From: Hwanghaeella sp.
GTDB lineage: Bacteria > Pseudomonadota > Alphaproteobacteria > UBA8366 > Aestuariispiraceae
DNA length: 64,000 nt
Direction: 5' to 3'
Assembly (NCBI GenBank): GCA_028282025.1
Contig: JANQIT010000200.1
Span: 18,497-82,496 of the forward strand
Part shown: piece after piece, positions 1-10,058 of the stretch
Numbering within the stretch: position 1 is the first letter of the stretch
Layout of the letters: the number at the start of each line of letters is the position of its first letter
Position numbers and translations under genes: made by a program
The notes under the pieces: generated by a model
The model's database searches: none
What the model was told of the DNA's origin: nothing
The model's input: the letters and a program-made list of their open reading frames with translations, nothing else

Positions 1-2680
1 CGGCCTTATTGCCGCTGGTGGCCAATGGCTGACCGCTACCGAAGCCGGGAGCGCTGGCCGGTACCGCGACTGTAAGCGCGCTTTCCCGCGCAGCCGGCGT
101 ACCTGTACCTGTCGCGGTCTGTACTACCTTGATCTGTTCGCCGTAATCGCTGGTTTGAATAGTGTAAGTCACGGTCGAACTGCCCGCCTGGATGATCGTG
201 TTATCAGCGTGGCGAAACTCATAGGCAGTCGTAATCGGTTCGGTTCCGTCCTGCGCGCCGGGCGTCGCGGTCAATGTCTGGCCGATCTGTACCGTTCCGC
301 TCAAGGTTGGGTCCGTTGTGATACTGGGCGGCACATCGGCGGTAACCGCGTCCAGGTCGACCGGATACCCGGCGGGTAGAGACGGCAACGATCCGCCGCT
401 GACGGCGTCCGCCAGGGCTATGAAGATGAACGTATCGCCGTTGGCGTTAAGTTGGAACTCCCCATCACGGATCTTGAAACCGTCGGCGTAGAAGCGGAGC
501 CAGTTTCCTGTCGCGGCGTCCACATCATTAGTGTTGGCATAGAAAACCATGGAAAACCCGCTAGCGTCCGCAGCGTTCCGCGCCGTGTCGAAGATCAACC
601 AGTTGCTGACAGCGCCGATACGCTTGACCATCACCCAACGGGGCCGGAAGCCGCAATGGATATAGGGACCATCCGCATTGGCGTTACCGGTATAGCTGCC
701 AACCTTGCAAAGACCCGGTACCGATCGGAACACATAGGCGACAAACTCGGAATTCAGGTTATTCGTGGCCGACGCATTCCCCAGCGTGAAATTTGTTGCA
801 TCCGGGACCGTGGAATTCCAGAGACTGGCGGCTGTTGCAGCGGCGGCGGTCGTGCCGAGGTCAAGATACTGTGTACTCGCCAGCGCTTGGTGCCAAACCC
901 GCCAGCCCACTGCATCGGTACGTGCTTTGACAATCAGGAGTTCAGGCGCACCAGGTAGACTATGCGCAACCGTGCGACCGGCGACACTATCCCCGGTGTA
1001 TCGAACGATCTTGAAATGTGGCCCCTCTCGGAACAGCCATGCGGTATACTGGTGCGTATTGGTGTTGTAGTTCGGATCCATGCCGAGTTGGAACCCGTCC
1101 ACCAGAAACGCTTCCAGCCCGTCCGGTTCGACTGCTTCAACCGCTGTCGTGTCGGTGAACAATGCTTTTTCGACACCGCGTACGTTGTCGACAAACCGAT
1201 GACTGCCAACTGCGTCCCGCCGCTTCAGCCATGCCGCGTCCGGTTGAAACCCGGCCCCGGTGATCTGCATATCCGCGCCATCTGCGGTGTAGAGCAACGC
1301 GTTGAAATAGTCCGCCCCCTGATTTGCGGGCTGCGGCTTGTTGGCGTGCGTGACGGGCAAAAAATCGGTCGGTGCGGCGTAGGTCCAATCGCGTTCCGCG
1401 ATCTTCAGCGTCACCCGGTTTGCGCTACCGACGCCGCCCGACAGAACAATGAACCACGTCAGGGATGTATCCAGGTCGCTGAAGGTTGGGGACACTCCCG
1501 CACCCGGATCGCCGCCGCCATACCAAGCATCATCCCGCCCAATCCAAAGGTTGCCCGTATCGGCATCGTATGCGACCTGAAAGATATCGCCGTCTGCGAA
1601 GGCCACGGCATCGGCATGGACGGTCGCGCCGTTGTGGTAGGTGCCAAATCCATTGACGATGTACTCGAAAGCCGGGTTCGCGCTGGTGGCCCCGCCGAAA
1701 TTGCTCATGCTGGTGTTGATCTGTTCGGCAGCGTTGATACCGAAACCAAGCACACTGTCCCCACGCACGCGCGCTTCGGCGTACATCTTACCGGTCAGCG
1801 GCTGCGATACCCGTGCTCCGGCGAATGTAGACACCGAGACATAATGCGCCGTGCCGCCGTCGATGATGTTGCTTTGACCGGCAATCGACTGATCCAACGG
1901 GTTCAGCAGCGCATGGGGGTTGGCCGGACTGTGAAGCGATAAGTTGGTGGTGTCCATGTTCACGGCGAGGAAATTCTTCCTGTTGGCGCTGGCGTCGGTT
2001 CCAATGGCGTTAAAGTCCATCACAAAGGACTGACCACCGGCGGTATCGGCGAGCTCGATCAGGTCGGCATCGGCACGCGCCGTCCACCATTGTGCATTGC
2101 CCTGGCTATGGACCCGACCCAACTCGGTAATCTGCACATCTCCGTTCTGGATCGACCGACCATCCAAACAGAGCGCCTGAGAGATAAAGCCGTTCGCCAA
2201 TTGAGGCTGAGACACGGAGTCGCCGATCCGATGTTCGACGCCGCTACTGTTCCAAAGCGGCTGATGGCCCACGGCGGCGTCATTCCTGGTTACCAACGGC
2301 ACCTTCTCGCCGTTGACCCAAATCTCACCGACCCCGTTTTCATAGTCGAAGACGACGTGATACCAGCCGGAATCGCGAAAGACTGTCCGAGTCGTATACA
2401 AAAATTGAAACGCTCCGCCGATGTAGCTGAAAGCGGTGATATCGTCGCCTTCCCAACGCAGAACGAAGCGGTTGCTGGTGTTCGTATCGGCAGAGAACAG
2501 ACTATGGTTGGTACCGTCCGGGACAAGGTTAACCCAACAACCCAAGACGAACCGTGTCCGGTTGCCAGCCGCGCCAGGCGTACGGGTCAGATATTCGTCC
2601 GTCCCGTTGAAAAGACCGGACCTCAATTCGGGCACGGACGGCCCGAACCCACCCTGCAGATGCTTAAGCGGCCCGCTCAT
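1..2680 (-). CDS. Large phage tail/adhesin-like protein, LamG/concanavalin-like and DUF7483-like repeats plus Ig-like region (C-terminus runs off the left edge)
   Basis: Open minus-strand frame from ATG at 2680 (TGATG overlap with the stop of the upstream gene), read as MSGPLKHLQGGFGPSVPELRSGLFNGTDEYLTRTPGAAGNRTRFVLGCWVNL... to ...GDTFIFIALADAVSGGSLPSLPAGYP...; no stop met in the parts read. Missing from the ORF track because the stop lies outside the window. Confidence 0.8.
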   Translation of the reverse strand, partial: MSGPLKHLQGGFGPSVPELRSGLFNGTDEYLTRTPGAAGNRTRFVLGCWVNLVPDGTNHSLFSADTNTSNRFVLRWEGDDITAFSYIGGAFQFLYTTRTVFRDSGWYHVVFDYENGVGEIWVNGEKVPLVTRNDAAVGHQPLWNSSGVEHRIGDSVSQPQLANGFISQALCLDGRSIQNGDVQITELGRVHSQGNAQWWTARADADLIELADTAGGQSFVMDFNAIGTDASANRKNFLAVNMDTTNLSLHSPANPHALLNPLDQSIAGQSNIIDGGTAHYVSVSTFAGARVSQPLTGKMYAEARVRGDSVLGFGINAAEQINTSMSNFGGATSANPAFEYIVNGFGTYHNGATVHADAVAFADGDIFQVAYDADTGNLWIGRDDAWYGGGDPGAGVSPTFSDLDTSLTWFIVLSGGVGSANRVTLKIAERDWTYAAPTDFLPVTHANKPQPANQGADYFNALLYTADGADMQITGAGFQPDAAWLKRRDAVGSHRFVDNVRGVEKALFTDTTAVEAVEPDGLEAFLVDGFQLGMDPNYNTNTHQYTAWLFREGPHFKIVRYTGDSVAGRTVAHSLPGAPELLIVKARTDAVGWRVWHQALASTQYLDLGTTAAAATAASLWNSTVPDATNFTLGNASATNNLNSEFVAYVFRSVPGLCKVGSYTGNANADGPYIHCGFRPRWVMVKRIGAVSNWLIFDTARNAADASGFSMVFYANTNDVDAATGNWLRFYADGFKIRDGEFQLNANGDTFIFIALADAVSGGSLPSLPAGYPVDLDAVTADVPPSITTDPTLSGTVQIGQTLTATPGAQDGTEPITTAYEFRHADNTIIQAGSSTVTYTIQTSDYGEQIKVVQTATGTGTPAARESALTVAVPASAPGFGSGQPLATSGNKA

Positions 2681-3588
2681 CAGATGCGCCTCACATCGAC
2701 GGTGGCGCCCTGAATCATATAGGCGAACACGGTCCTCTCGGCCTCCACCGTTGGGGGCCCCTGATTGCCGAAATCTGCGGTGCTGGGCCAGGAAAACCCG
2801 TTTGCGTTTCCAGATGCATTATCGATCACGATATTGCCGCCTTGGCCGTCCGCTAGGTTGTCGAAGGTGATGGACATTGCACCTGCGCTGGCCGCCGGCG
2901 TGATCAGAAAGTTTTGACCGGCATTGAAATCCAGCACAGCATCGTTGGCCGCAACGAACGGGCTGCGCTGCGAGCCGGTCCAATTCTGATCGCCGGCCAA
3001 AAGAGCCGCGGCGACTAAGGCGTTCAAAGCCGTGCTGTCAGAATCGTCAATCAGCGATCCCCAGAAAGCGGAAACAGTCACATCACCTGGAGCAACACCC
3101 GCCGACGCAACGGGTGTCCCGTCCTGATCAAATGAAAGAAAATTCCCGGCACGCGTATCTCGGTCAGGAAGCACCATCCCCTTGGAAAGATCACTGCTAT
3201 CCGTCTTCGCCAAGCGCATTGCAGTCGATGAAGCCAGGTCCAGTTCCTGCATACGCGCGATAATTTTGTCGAACTCATCATTGAGGACCTTGGCGCGGAA
3301 CTCCCCTTCCTGGAAGTCGGTCGTGCGCTCAATGGGTAACTCCCGAGTAAGAGTAACTTTCCTCTGCGCCGCCGGAGCCGTCGAAAAAGAGACACTACCG
3401 CCGTCGGTCTCCCCAGTTCCGTTGACCGTGAACCCGCTAGCTTCCGCCTCGGTGTTGTCGTCGAAATAGACTTTAAGATCCGACGCCTGGAAGATTGGAA
3501 AAGGAAAAGTGAAATCCACTTGGCTTCCATTCGCCACGTACTGAATAACCGGTAGAATGTCCCCGATACGGATATGTTCGCTTGTCAT
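2680..3588 (-). CDS. Phage tail fibre protein with T7 gp17-like N-terminal domain
   Basis: IQYVANGSQVDFTFPFPIFQASDLKVYFDD... matches the T7 tail fibre N-terminal pattern; located after the tail tube genes. Confidence 0.85.
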   Translation of the reverse strand: MTSEHIRIGDILPVIQYVANGSQVDFTFPFPIFQASDLKVYFDDNTEAEASGFTVNGTGETDGGSVSFSTAPAAQRKVTLTRELPIERTTDFQEGEFRAKVLNDEFDKIIARMQELDLASSTAMRLAKTDSSDLSKGMVLPDRDTRAGNFLSFDQDGTPVASAGVAPGDVTVSAFWGSLIDDSDSTALNALVAAALLAGDQNWTGSQRSPFVAANDAVLDFNAGQNFLITPAASAGAMSITFDNLADGQGGNIVIDNASGNANGFSWPSTADFGNQGPPTVEAERTVFAYMIQGATVDVRRI

Positions 3589-3614
3589 AGGTCGACCCCT
3601 CTTTAATCAGATCT

Positions 3615-4166
3615 TCACTGCGTCCGGAAACGGTCGATAGTCTTCATCCCTAATCCCAAGACACTACTCAGCGCATTTGTGCGCCAACGGTCCCGGACCC
3701 GCCGGCTTTCAAGTTGCAAGGCAAGATCCTGGGAGGTTGCATTGGTTCTCAACCGCCTTCCCGCGAGATCCGCCGCCGCAATAGCGGAACGATTAATGTG
3801 GCCGGCGCTTCCTGAATTCGGATTGGCGCCGGTCCGTCCGGACTGGTTCGCCCGCTGCGCCAACGCCTTTTGCAACAAGGTTTCGTTCTCCAAGGCCCGT
3901 TCGCTTTCCTGCAAACGCCCCTCCGCACGCTGAAGATTCAACGCCGCTTGTTGTGTCCGTGCCTCTCGCGCGCCACCGATAAGCTGGTTCGCCGTTTGTA
4001 GACCTTGAAGAGCACCCAGCGCCAAATTGGCGGGCGTTAAAGTAGAAGCTGCGGCAGCAGAACCGGCCAGGGCCGGAGCCGCTGCGAACCCAGCACCACC
4101 GGACACGGCACCCAACGTGCCGACGGCGATAAGGGGTATAATCCGCTTGAAAGTATCTCCGCTCAT
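3615..4166 (-). CDS. Putative internal virion protein (gp14-like)
   Basis: Ala/Gly-rich hydrophobic N-terminus and helical Q/R-rich C-terminus; position between tail tubular B and fibre genes. Confidence 0.5.
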   Translation of the reverse strand: MSGDTFKRIIPLIAVGTLGAVSGGAGFAAAPALAGSAAAASTLTPANLALGALQGLQTANQLIGGAREARTQQAALNLQRAEGRLQESERALENETLLQKALAQRANQSGRTGANPNSGSAGHINRSAIAAADLAGRRLRTNATSQDLALQLESRRVRDRWRTNALSSVLGLGMKTIDRFRTQ

Positions 4167-6184
4167 GCTGCTATCTCCGAAGTAACCGATAGAATGGTCG
4201 CGCGTGCAGCGCTGTTTCCCGTAATGCGAACCGTGGCGCCGCTATCCCGGCGGAATTGCCCGCCGCGCCACCCCAAGAACCGCAAGGTGCGTAACCCGGT
4301 GAAAGACGGTGGGGGCGAGTCCAAAGCGGTTTCGCCGAATTCCGTGAAGACAATGGTCCGGCCGTTAACGGTTACCGGGCCGCGCGTATCGGAAAAGCGA
4401 ACCGTTGCACGGACGATACGGTGCGCGTTCCCGATCAACGTGCCATCTGTCAGTTGCGCTTCAATCGGCATCGTCTCCACGGCCCACTGGAACGGCAGCC
4501 CCACCTCCACCGATGTGACTTCATAAGGCGTCCTGATCGCGCCGTTCGTCACAGTCTGTGGGCCAAGGTCGGAACCGCCAGGCCCCAATACACGAACCGT
4601 GTGCCCCTCAAGATGATCGAACCCGCTCCACATGTCGGTTGCTATCTGCGTGGACTTCGACAATGAACAGTCCAGATCGTGCCCAAGCTTCAACCGTTCG
4701 ATAAAATACCGCTCCGCCCCGCCAATCGTCCGTTTGACCAGCAGGTAGGTGGAGCGCCCGACAACGGCGACACGCAGCATCTCCCCTTCCGTATCCCAAA
4801 GCGTCCACCCCGTTACGGATTGAGATTTCCGCGTATTCAGGACCGCCATTGTGCCGTCACTGTTGACGACGAAAAGGTGATGGGCGGAATTACCGAACCC
4901 CCCGCGGCGGGCCGCCATGTCCACGGGCTCGCGCATCAACGATCCCGCGAGAAGGGCCAAATCCTGCGCCTGGTAGATCGTAAGTCCGCCCTCGTCGGAT
5001 CCCGCCGGCACCAATTCCTGCACAGTCTGATGATGGTGGATTCCATCCTCGTCGAGGAAGGAGTCGGAAACGAAAACAACCGACCCATCCATTTCCTGCG
5101 GGCGCACGGCTGCAGCGGGCACTTCGGTGTGGCGCTGGAAATAGAAATTCTTCGGCGTAACAGGCGACTCTCGGCCTACGAAAACCCCACCACTGGTAAA
5201 AAGAAAAAAATCGTCCAGCGCATACTGCTGCTGTATTTTGCTGACCCGGTCTCCATCCATGGAGAATTCAACGGCGCTGTCGTCCAATGGCTCTCCGTCG
5301 GTAGCGGATTTTTCCTCGAAGTTGAAAAAGTCGTTGGTAACCGATCCCCACTCCGTCTGTGGCCTCGATTGAGATCCCCCGAAATAGAGACGCCCTTCAA
5401 AGAAATAGACCGACGCCGGCCAGCCACGCCGGTCCGACCATACCTCCTCGGCTTTCTGCGACGCGCTGGACATATCGAATGACCAGCCGGCAATCGGCGT
5501 GGTGTCTTGAAACGCCGTCGAGATGTTTATCTTTGCCTGTTTGGCTGAAACCACAGCGGTGACGGTTGCCACCCCGCCATTCCCCTTGATCGTCGCACCG
5601 ATATCACCGGCGAGAAACCAGTCCTCGTCACTCATCAAATCCACCGAGGCGCCAGTCGTTGCGGCCGGCGTGACAAAAAAGCCTGGAAAGTAGCGGCCAA
5701 ACTCATGACTGGGCGGATTGGTAATCTCAACCGTATCAAGAGACCATCTGTCATGGGCTCCCCGCCGGACAAGTTTCCGGTATTGATAATCCGGGTGCGT
5801 CAGGATGAGGGTATCCAGCGATTGCGTCATGCGCAGTTCGGCAAGATCCCGCCCGTTGAACGGCGACGCTACCTCTGTCTGCAGCTCTCCATTACGGAAA
5901 ACCCGGATGGCCCTATGGGTGAAAACCAAGAGATACTTTTGTTCGCTTGAGAATTCGAACTCTCGCAGAAGAACCCCCAGCACGCCGTCGGCAACCGCGT
6001 CGCTAATCTCCGCGACAAAGCCAAAGCCCTGCCGCATGGTTTGGCCTCCCAACGGCAAACCGTGCATGTTCCGGATTTCCAAACCACCGGCATAATAGGC
6101 ATTCACGTCCTGGCGGGCGGCCAGATCCCGATCCAGCATGCCGGAGGCGAAACTCGCCTGTTGCGTTGCAGCGCGCGCAGCCAT
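4163..6184 (-). CDS. Phage tail tubular protein B-like (nozzle)
   Basis: 673 aa ORF, N-term QQASFASGMLDRDLAARQDVNAYYAGGLEIRNMHGLPLGG typical of this family; position next to tail tubular A. Confidence 0.8.
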   Translation of the reverse strand: MAARAATQQASFASGMLDRDLAARQDVNAYYAGGLEIRNMHGLPLGGQTMRQGFGFVAEISDAVADGVLGVLLREFEFSSEQKYLLVFTHRAIRVFRNGELQTEVASPFNGRDLAELRMTQSLDTLILTHPDYQYRKLVRRGAHDRWSLDTVEITNPPSHEFGRYFPGFFVTPAATTGASVDLMSDEDWFLAGDIGATIKGNGGVATVTAVVSAKQAKINISTAFQDTTPIAGWSFDMSSASQKAEEVWSDRRGWPASVYFFEGRLYFGGSQSRPQTEWGSVTNDFFNFEEKSATDGEPLDDSAVEFSMDGDRVSKIQQQYALDDFFLFTSGGVFVGRESPVTPKNFYFQRHTEVPAAAVRPQEMDGSVVFVSDSFLDEDGIHHHQTVQELVPAGSDEGGLTIYQAQDLALLAGSLMREPVDMAARRGGFGNSAHHLFVVNSDGTMAVLNTRKSQSVTGWTLWDTEGEMLRVAVVGRSTYLLVKRTIGGAERYFIERLKLGHDLDCSLSKSTQIATDMWSGFDHLEGHTVRVLGPGGSDLGPQTVTNGAIRTPYEVTSVEVGLPFQWAVETMPIEAQLTDGTLIGNAHRIVRATVRFSDTRGPVTVNGRTIVFTEFGETALDSPPPSFTGLRTLRFLGWRGGQFRRDSGATVRITGNSAARATILSVTSEIAA

Positions 6185-6753
6185 CAGCCCCGAACCTCCA
6201 AAAGATATCCCGACCGAATGCGGCGCGGTGTCTGTTGCTGTGCATCGATGGTCTTGGCGCGCTGAATGGAAAGCTCCGCCATCCGCGCAAGCGCTTCCGT
6301 CCGGGATGTATTTTCCGTCAACGGAAGGGCGAATTCCGCCGCCAGCTTTGCGATAAGGACCTCCGCAAAATAGGGAGGAAAAGCGCTTTCATCTGGCCGG
6401 AAAATATAGGTCAGCAAGACCCCATCTTCATCCGTATGCAAAGTCCGCTCGAAAATTCTGTACTCTACCCCTGCGCCGGTGCGCGCCTCGCTCCCGCCCA
6501 CGGACAGTGCGCGTAGGAAGTCGGCCGGGAGTTGATACGCGAACGCAAAGTCCGCAGAAGGGATTGCGGCCAGCTTAGGAAGCGGCGCCTGCCCTTTCGC
6601 AAAACTCCAAGGATGCGCGGACAACAGCCCGTCTCTAACGCTGGTGTACCGTGTTCCGGCAATAAGCGACTCCGCCGACCCCTCCTCGAATGAAGAAATT
6701 GGCACGGCCGCTAGCGACACCAGGGCTTGGCTGCAAATCTGGAACTTGTTCAT
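6184..6753 (-). CDS. Phage tail tubular protein A-like (adaptor)
   Basis: MNKFQICSQALVSLAAVPISSFEEGSAES..., 189 aa, directly upstream of tail tubular B. Confidence 0.75.
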   Translation of the reverse strand: MNKFQICSQALVSLAAVPISSFEEGSAESLIAGTRYTSVRDGLLSAHPWSFAKGQAPLPKLAAIPSADFAFAYQLPADFLRALSVGGSEARTGAGVEYRIFERTLHTDEDGVLLTYIFRPDESAFPPYFAEVLIAKLAAEFALPLTENTSRTEALARMAELSIQRAKTIDAQQQTPRRIRSGYLLEVRG

Positions 6754-6815
6754 GTTTGCTCCTGTGTCGGGTTCGGGGGGCGGCGCCGCCGCCCCCGCAC
6801 ATCCCCATCAAGCGC

Positions 6816-7055
6816 CTAGACGGCGCCGTCGCTCACCGTAACGGTCGTGCCGTCGTTGGCCGTAACCGCCATGAACCCGACTGCGTCGGCCGCGATGACG
6901 TAAATCAAGTCATTGGCCGCCAACATGCCCGAAGCGGTGTTGAAGTAATTGGCGCCGGCGATCGTCAGACGATTGTCCGCGGTGGACTTGTATTGCCACC
7001 AGGTTTGACCATCGCCATGGGCCATTGCCGACAGGTGTGTATTGTCAAAAGCCAT
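6816..7055 (-). CDS. Small phage structural/decoration-like protein
   Basis: 79 aa ORF between capsid and tail genes, same strand, beta-rich sequence. Confidence 0.55.
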   Translation of the reverse strand: MAFDNTHLSAMAHGDGQTWWQYKSTADNRLTIAGANYFNTASGMLAANDLIYVIAADAVGFMAVTANDGTTVTVSDGAV

Positions 7056-7070
7056 GTCCTACTGCTCCTT

Positions 7071-7907
7071 CTATCCCAGCGGCGTATCGTGTTTGACTTG
7101 AATCCGAACCGCCCCCTTGGGATCGATCAGGCAAGTACCCTGAAGGATCCGGGTGTTCAGGAACCATTCGGACTTGGTGTTTTCCCAAGACCAGGTGGAT
7201 CGCAGTTCCGTGGCGATGGCATGGCCGATGGCGGACTGGTGATAGATCACACAAGTTGCTTGCCCCGTCGTGGAGGGCAGCGCGGTATGCTGCATCCACA
7301 GAATATTGCGCCACTTCTTGGCTTCGGAACCCTGTAGCCACGGCGCTTCCGTCTCGCCGATGTAATCCTTGTCGGCAAATTCCGGAATGTTCAGAAGTTC
7401 TTCCCAGGCATGTGGGGTCACGACCGCTGTGCGCTTACCATCGTCCGGCACGTCCGCAGCGTTCAAGGCTTCGACCGCCCGTTGAATCAAGCCTTTGGTT
7501 AGACCGACTGTAAAATCACCAACGGGATAGATAGCAGAATCAAGCGCTCTGCTAAGGATGAGATCATCCGTATCCCGTCCATGCGCATGGGCGAAGTTTT
7601 TGGCGATAACCATTTTTTCGTCAGCGCTACTGATCAATTCGTCCAGATCGCCGACATAATCTCCGCCATAGGACGAAATCAGATCGCAAGGCACACGCCC
7701 CCGGGAAGAGGTAATTACCGGAACATCGGCGCCACGGGCCTTGGTGCCCGTCGTGACCTTGCCGGCGGTATTGAAGTGGGTGCGTTCGCCTTTTACGTCC
7801 GTCTTGGTGCGGACCGTATTCCGAAGCTTCGAGCCTTCACGTTGATAGGCCAGATGCACATCGGACTGAAACTCCTGGTCGAACCAGGCAGGTATATTTT
7901 CTGACAT
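7071..7907 (-). CDS. Phage major capsid protein
   Basis: MSENIPAWFDQEFQSDVHLAYQREGSKLRNTVRTK...; 278 aa; position and sequence style of a podovirus capsid protein. Confidence 0.75.
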   Translation of the reverse strand: MSENIPAWFDQEFQSDVHLAYQREGSKLRNTVRTKTDVKGERTHFNTAGKVTTGTKARGADVPVITSSRGRVPCDLISSYGGDYVGDLDELISSADEKMVIAKNFAHAHGRDTDDLILSRALDSAIYPVGDFTVGLTKGLIQRAVEALNAADVPDDGKRTAVVTPHAWEELLNIPEFADKDYIGETEAPWLQGSEAKKWRNILWMQHTALPSTTGQATCVIYHQSAIGHAIATELRSTWSWENTKSEWFLNTRILQGTCLIDPKGAVRIQVKHDTPLG

Positions 7908-8149
7908 CGGGTATCCCTCGTCGTTTCCGATTCTGCACCGTCAACGCCGGTGCGGGCGGGTCGGATACGCAGCGGGTCTGTGCCGTGATATGCCGCTGGG
8001 CGGTTCAACCGCTATGGCCAAGGGTGTCGCCGGGTCTGGCCAGTGATATGCCGGTCAAGCGCTATTATAAACACGGCCGAGGTGAAGTAACGTAACGCGT
8101 CACAAAAACACCGCTTACCTTTTACCGTTTTCTTGATTTAAATTCGCGT

Positions 8150-8450
8150 GAGGAAACGATGATCAACCCTTTCCGGATGGGCAGTGGAGCTTAGGTCGGA
8201 GAGTTCCAGCAATAGCGGGGCGGTGCCGCTGTACGTCCGGCGCAACGCTTCCTCGTTCCGCTGTAGGTGCAGAATCCCGCCGCTTCCCGTTTCCGCGCCA
8301 GGCGGGCGCGGTCCATCGACGCCGCATCGAATGGCGGGCGCTGAAAGTCGACAAGGAATACTTATCGGGGCGAAGCATTGCCTGGCCCCCGTACAGCGAT
8401 AAGAACCCGCCGCGCACCCGGCGCGCGGTCTCCGCATGGTCCAGGGTGAG
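8150..8450 (-). pseudogene. Degenerate copy C of the scaffold 3' end / toxin 5' end
   Basis: Nucleotide similarity to 18060-18390 (e.g. ggtcgg.gagttccagcaatagcggg.cggtg; cgcacccggcgc.c.gtctccgcatggtcc) with frame-breaking indels; cut at its upstream side by the IS. Confidence 0.8.
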
Positions 8451-9682
8451 CTGAGAGAGTATTCACCTGACATTTAAAGGCCGCGTCCGACCCTCCTTCA
8501 TGTATCGGGTCGGGTGTGGCCATGCCGCTCCTGTATGGGGTTAGGATTTGTTCACCACAAACAATCCAACTCACTCAGGAGCAAGACATGACCACGAAGG
8601 AAAAGGTAGCACGGCGGAAGCTCTCATTGCTCTAACTTGCGAGCGACCTCGACAATGTTTCCAAAGCCTGCAAGCTGATGGGCTACAGCCGTCAGCAGTT
8701 TTACGAGATCCGGCGGAACTTTCAGACCTACGGCGCTCAGGGGCTGATCGACCGGCTGCCCGGCGCCAGAGGACCGCACCCGAACCGGGTGCCGGAAGAG
8801 GTTGAGCAGGCGATCCTCGACCACGCGCTCGCCCATCCCAGCCACGGACCATTGCGGGTCGCCCACGAGCTTACCCTGCAGGGCGTTCAGGTCTCGTCCG
8901 GCGGGGTGCGCGGGGTCTGGTCGCGGCACGACCTACTCACCCGGCATCAGCGGCTGCTGCGCCTGGAAAAGCACGTCTCGAGTAAGAAGATCGACCTGAC
9001 ACCGGAACAGATCCGGTTGCTCGAGCGGTTCAGCCCGGAGTTCCGCGAACGCCATATCGAAACCCGGCACACCGGGGACCTGGTGGCCGTCGATACCTTC
9101 TTCGTCGGCACGCTGAAGGGGATCGGCAAGGTCTATCTGCAGACCGTCATCGACTGCTTCTCACGCTACGCCTGGGGAAGGCTTTACACCTCCAAGCTGC
9201 CGGTCACCGCCGTCCACGTCATGAACAACGACGTGATCCCCACCTTCGAAGCCCACGGCGCGAAGATCGAAACAGTGCTCAGCGATAACGGGCGGGAGTA
9301 TTGCGGCCGGCCCGACCGGCACCCGTATGAACTCTTCCTGCAACTCGAAGAGATCGAGCACCGCACCACAAAGGTGCGACGGCCGCAGTCCAACGGCTTC
9401 GTCGAACGCCTGCACCGAACCCTGCTCGACGAGCACTTCCGCGTCATGGGAAGGACCAAGTTCTACGAGAGCGTGGCGGAGATGCAGGACGACCTGGACG
9501 CCTATCTCGAAACCTACAACACGAAACGTCCGCACCAGGGCCGCAACATGAAGGTTAGGACGCCCAAGACCGTCTTCATCAACGGCCTGCCAAAACAAAA
9601 AAACAAAAAAGGAGGAAACAACCAAGAAAGCCGCTTAAACTAACCCCAAGGGAGCGGCGACTGTCAGGTAATTACCGTCTCT
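8451..9682 (+). mobile_element. IS481-like insertion sequence
   Basis: DDE transposase flanked by imperfect inverted repeats: ctGAGAGAgtAtTcACCTGACA (8451-8472) and the reverse complement of TGTCAGGTaattaccgtctctg (9662-9682); inserted in the degenerate copy at 8150-8450. Exact ends uncertain. Confidence 0.7.
8588..9643 (+). pseudogene. IS481-family transposase with in-frame TAA at codon 16
   Basis: ATG 8588: MTTKEKVARRKLSLL*LASDLDNVSKACKLMGYSRQQFYEIRRNF...; the remaining frame is open to 9643 with DTFFVG, SDNGREY and a rve-type core. The ORF track starts at the internal ATG 8678. Confidence 0.85.
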
Positions 9683-9828
9683 GTACATCCGGGGGCTTCG
9701 GCCCCTTACAAACAGATTTTTCGATTGGATCGCTAGGCTACGCAGGGAAGTGCGTTAACACTGAATCGTCGGCATTCGATAGCGGACCTAAGATCATCGA
9801 AGCAAAAAGCAAAAATATGCCATTCCGC

Positions 9829-10056
9829 TTAGTTTTCTACGATCCTGCAGTTGGCTCCAAGACCTTTAGATTCGTCTACAAAACTCTGCGCCCGTTCGCG
9901 AGGAACTTCAATGACAACAGGCTCACGCGCAAGAATTGCCTCCGCTGTCCTCTTACCTTCACTCAATGACATACCTGTTTCCTGGCGGATCAATTTGACA
10001 AGGCGGATCGTTATCAGCCCTGGTCTCCAACCGCTGAATTGGACTTTTGCTGTCAT
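9829..10056 (-). CDS. Small protein resembling the ribosomal L7/L12 C-terminal domain; candidate immunity protein
   Basis: TIRLVKLIRQETGMSLSEGKRTAEAILAREPVVIEVPRERAQSFVDESKGLGANCRIVEN resembles the L7/L12 CTD pattern; located 3' of a toxin remnant. Confidence 0.55.
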   Translation of the reverse strand: MTAKVQFSGWRPGLITIRLVKLIRQETGMSLSEGKRTAEAILAREPVVIEVPRERAQSFVDESKGLGANCRIVEN

Positions 10057-10058
10057 GG

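Noticed and set aside
962-1942. 326 aa plus-strand ORF (and 452-958, 2090-2713)
   Set aside because: Antisense shadow of the large minus-strand tail gene that runs off the window; composition does not look like a real protein.
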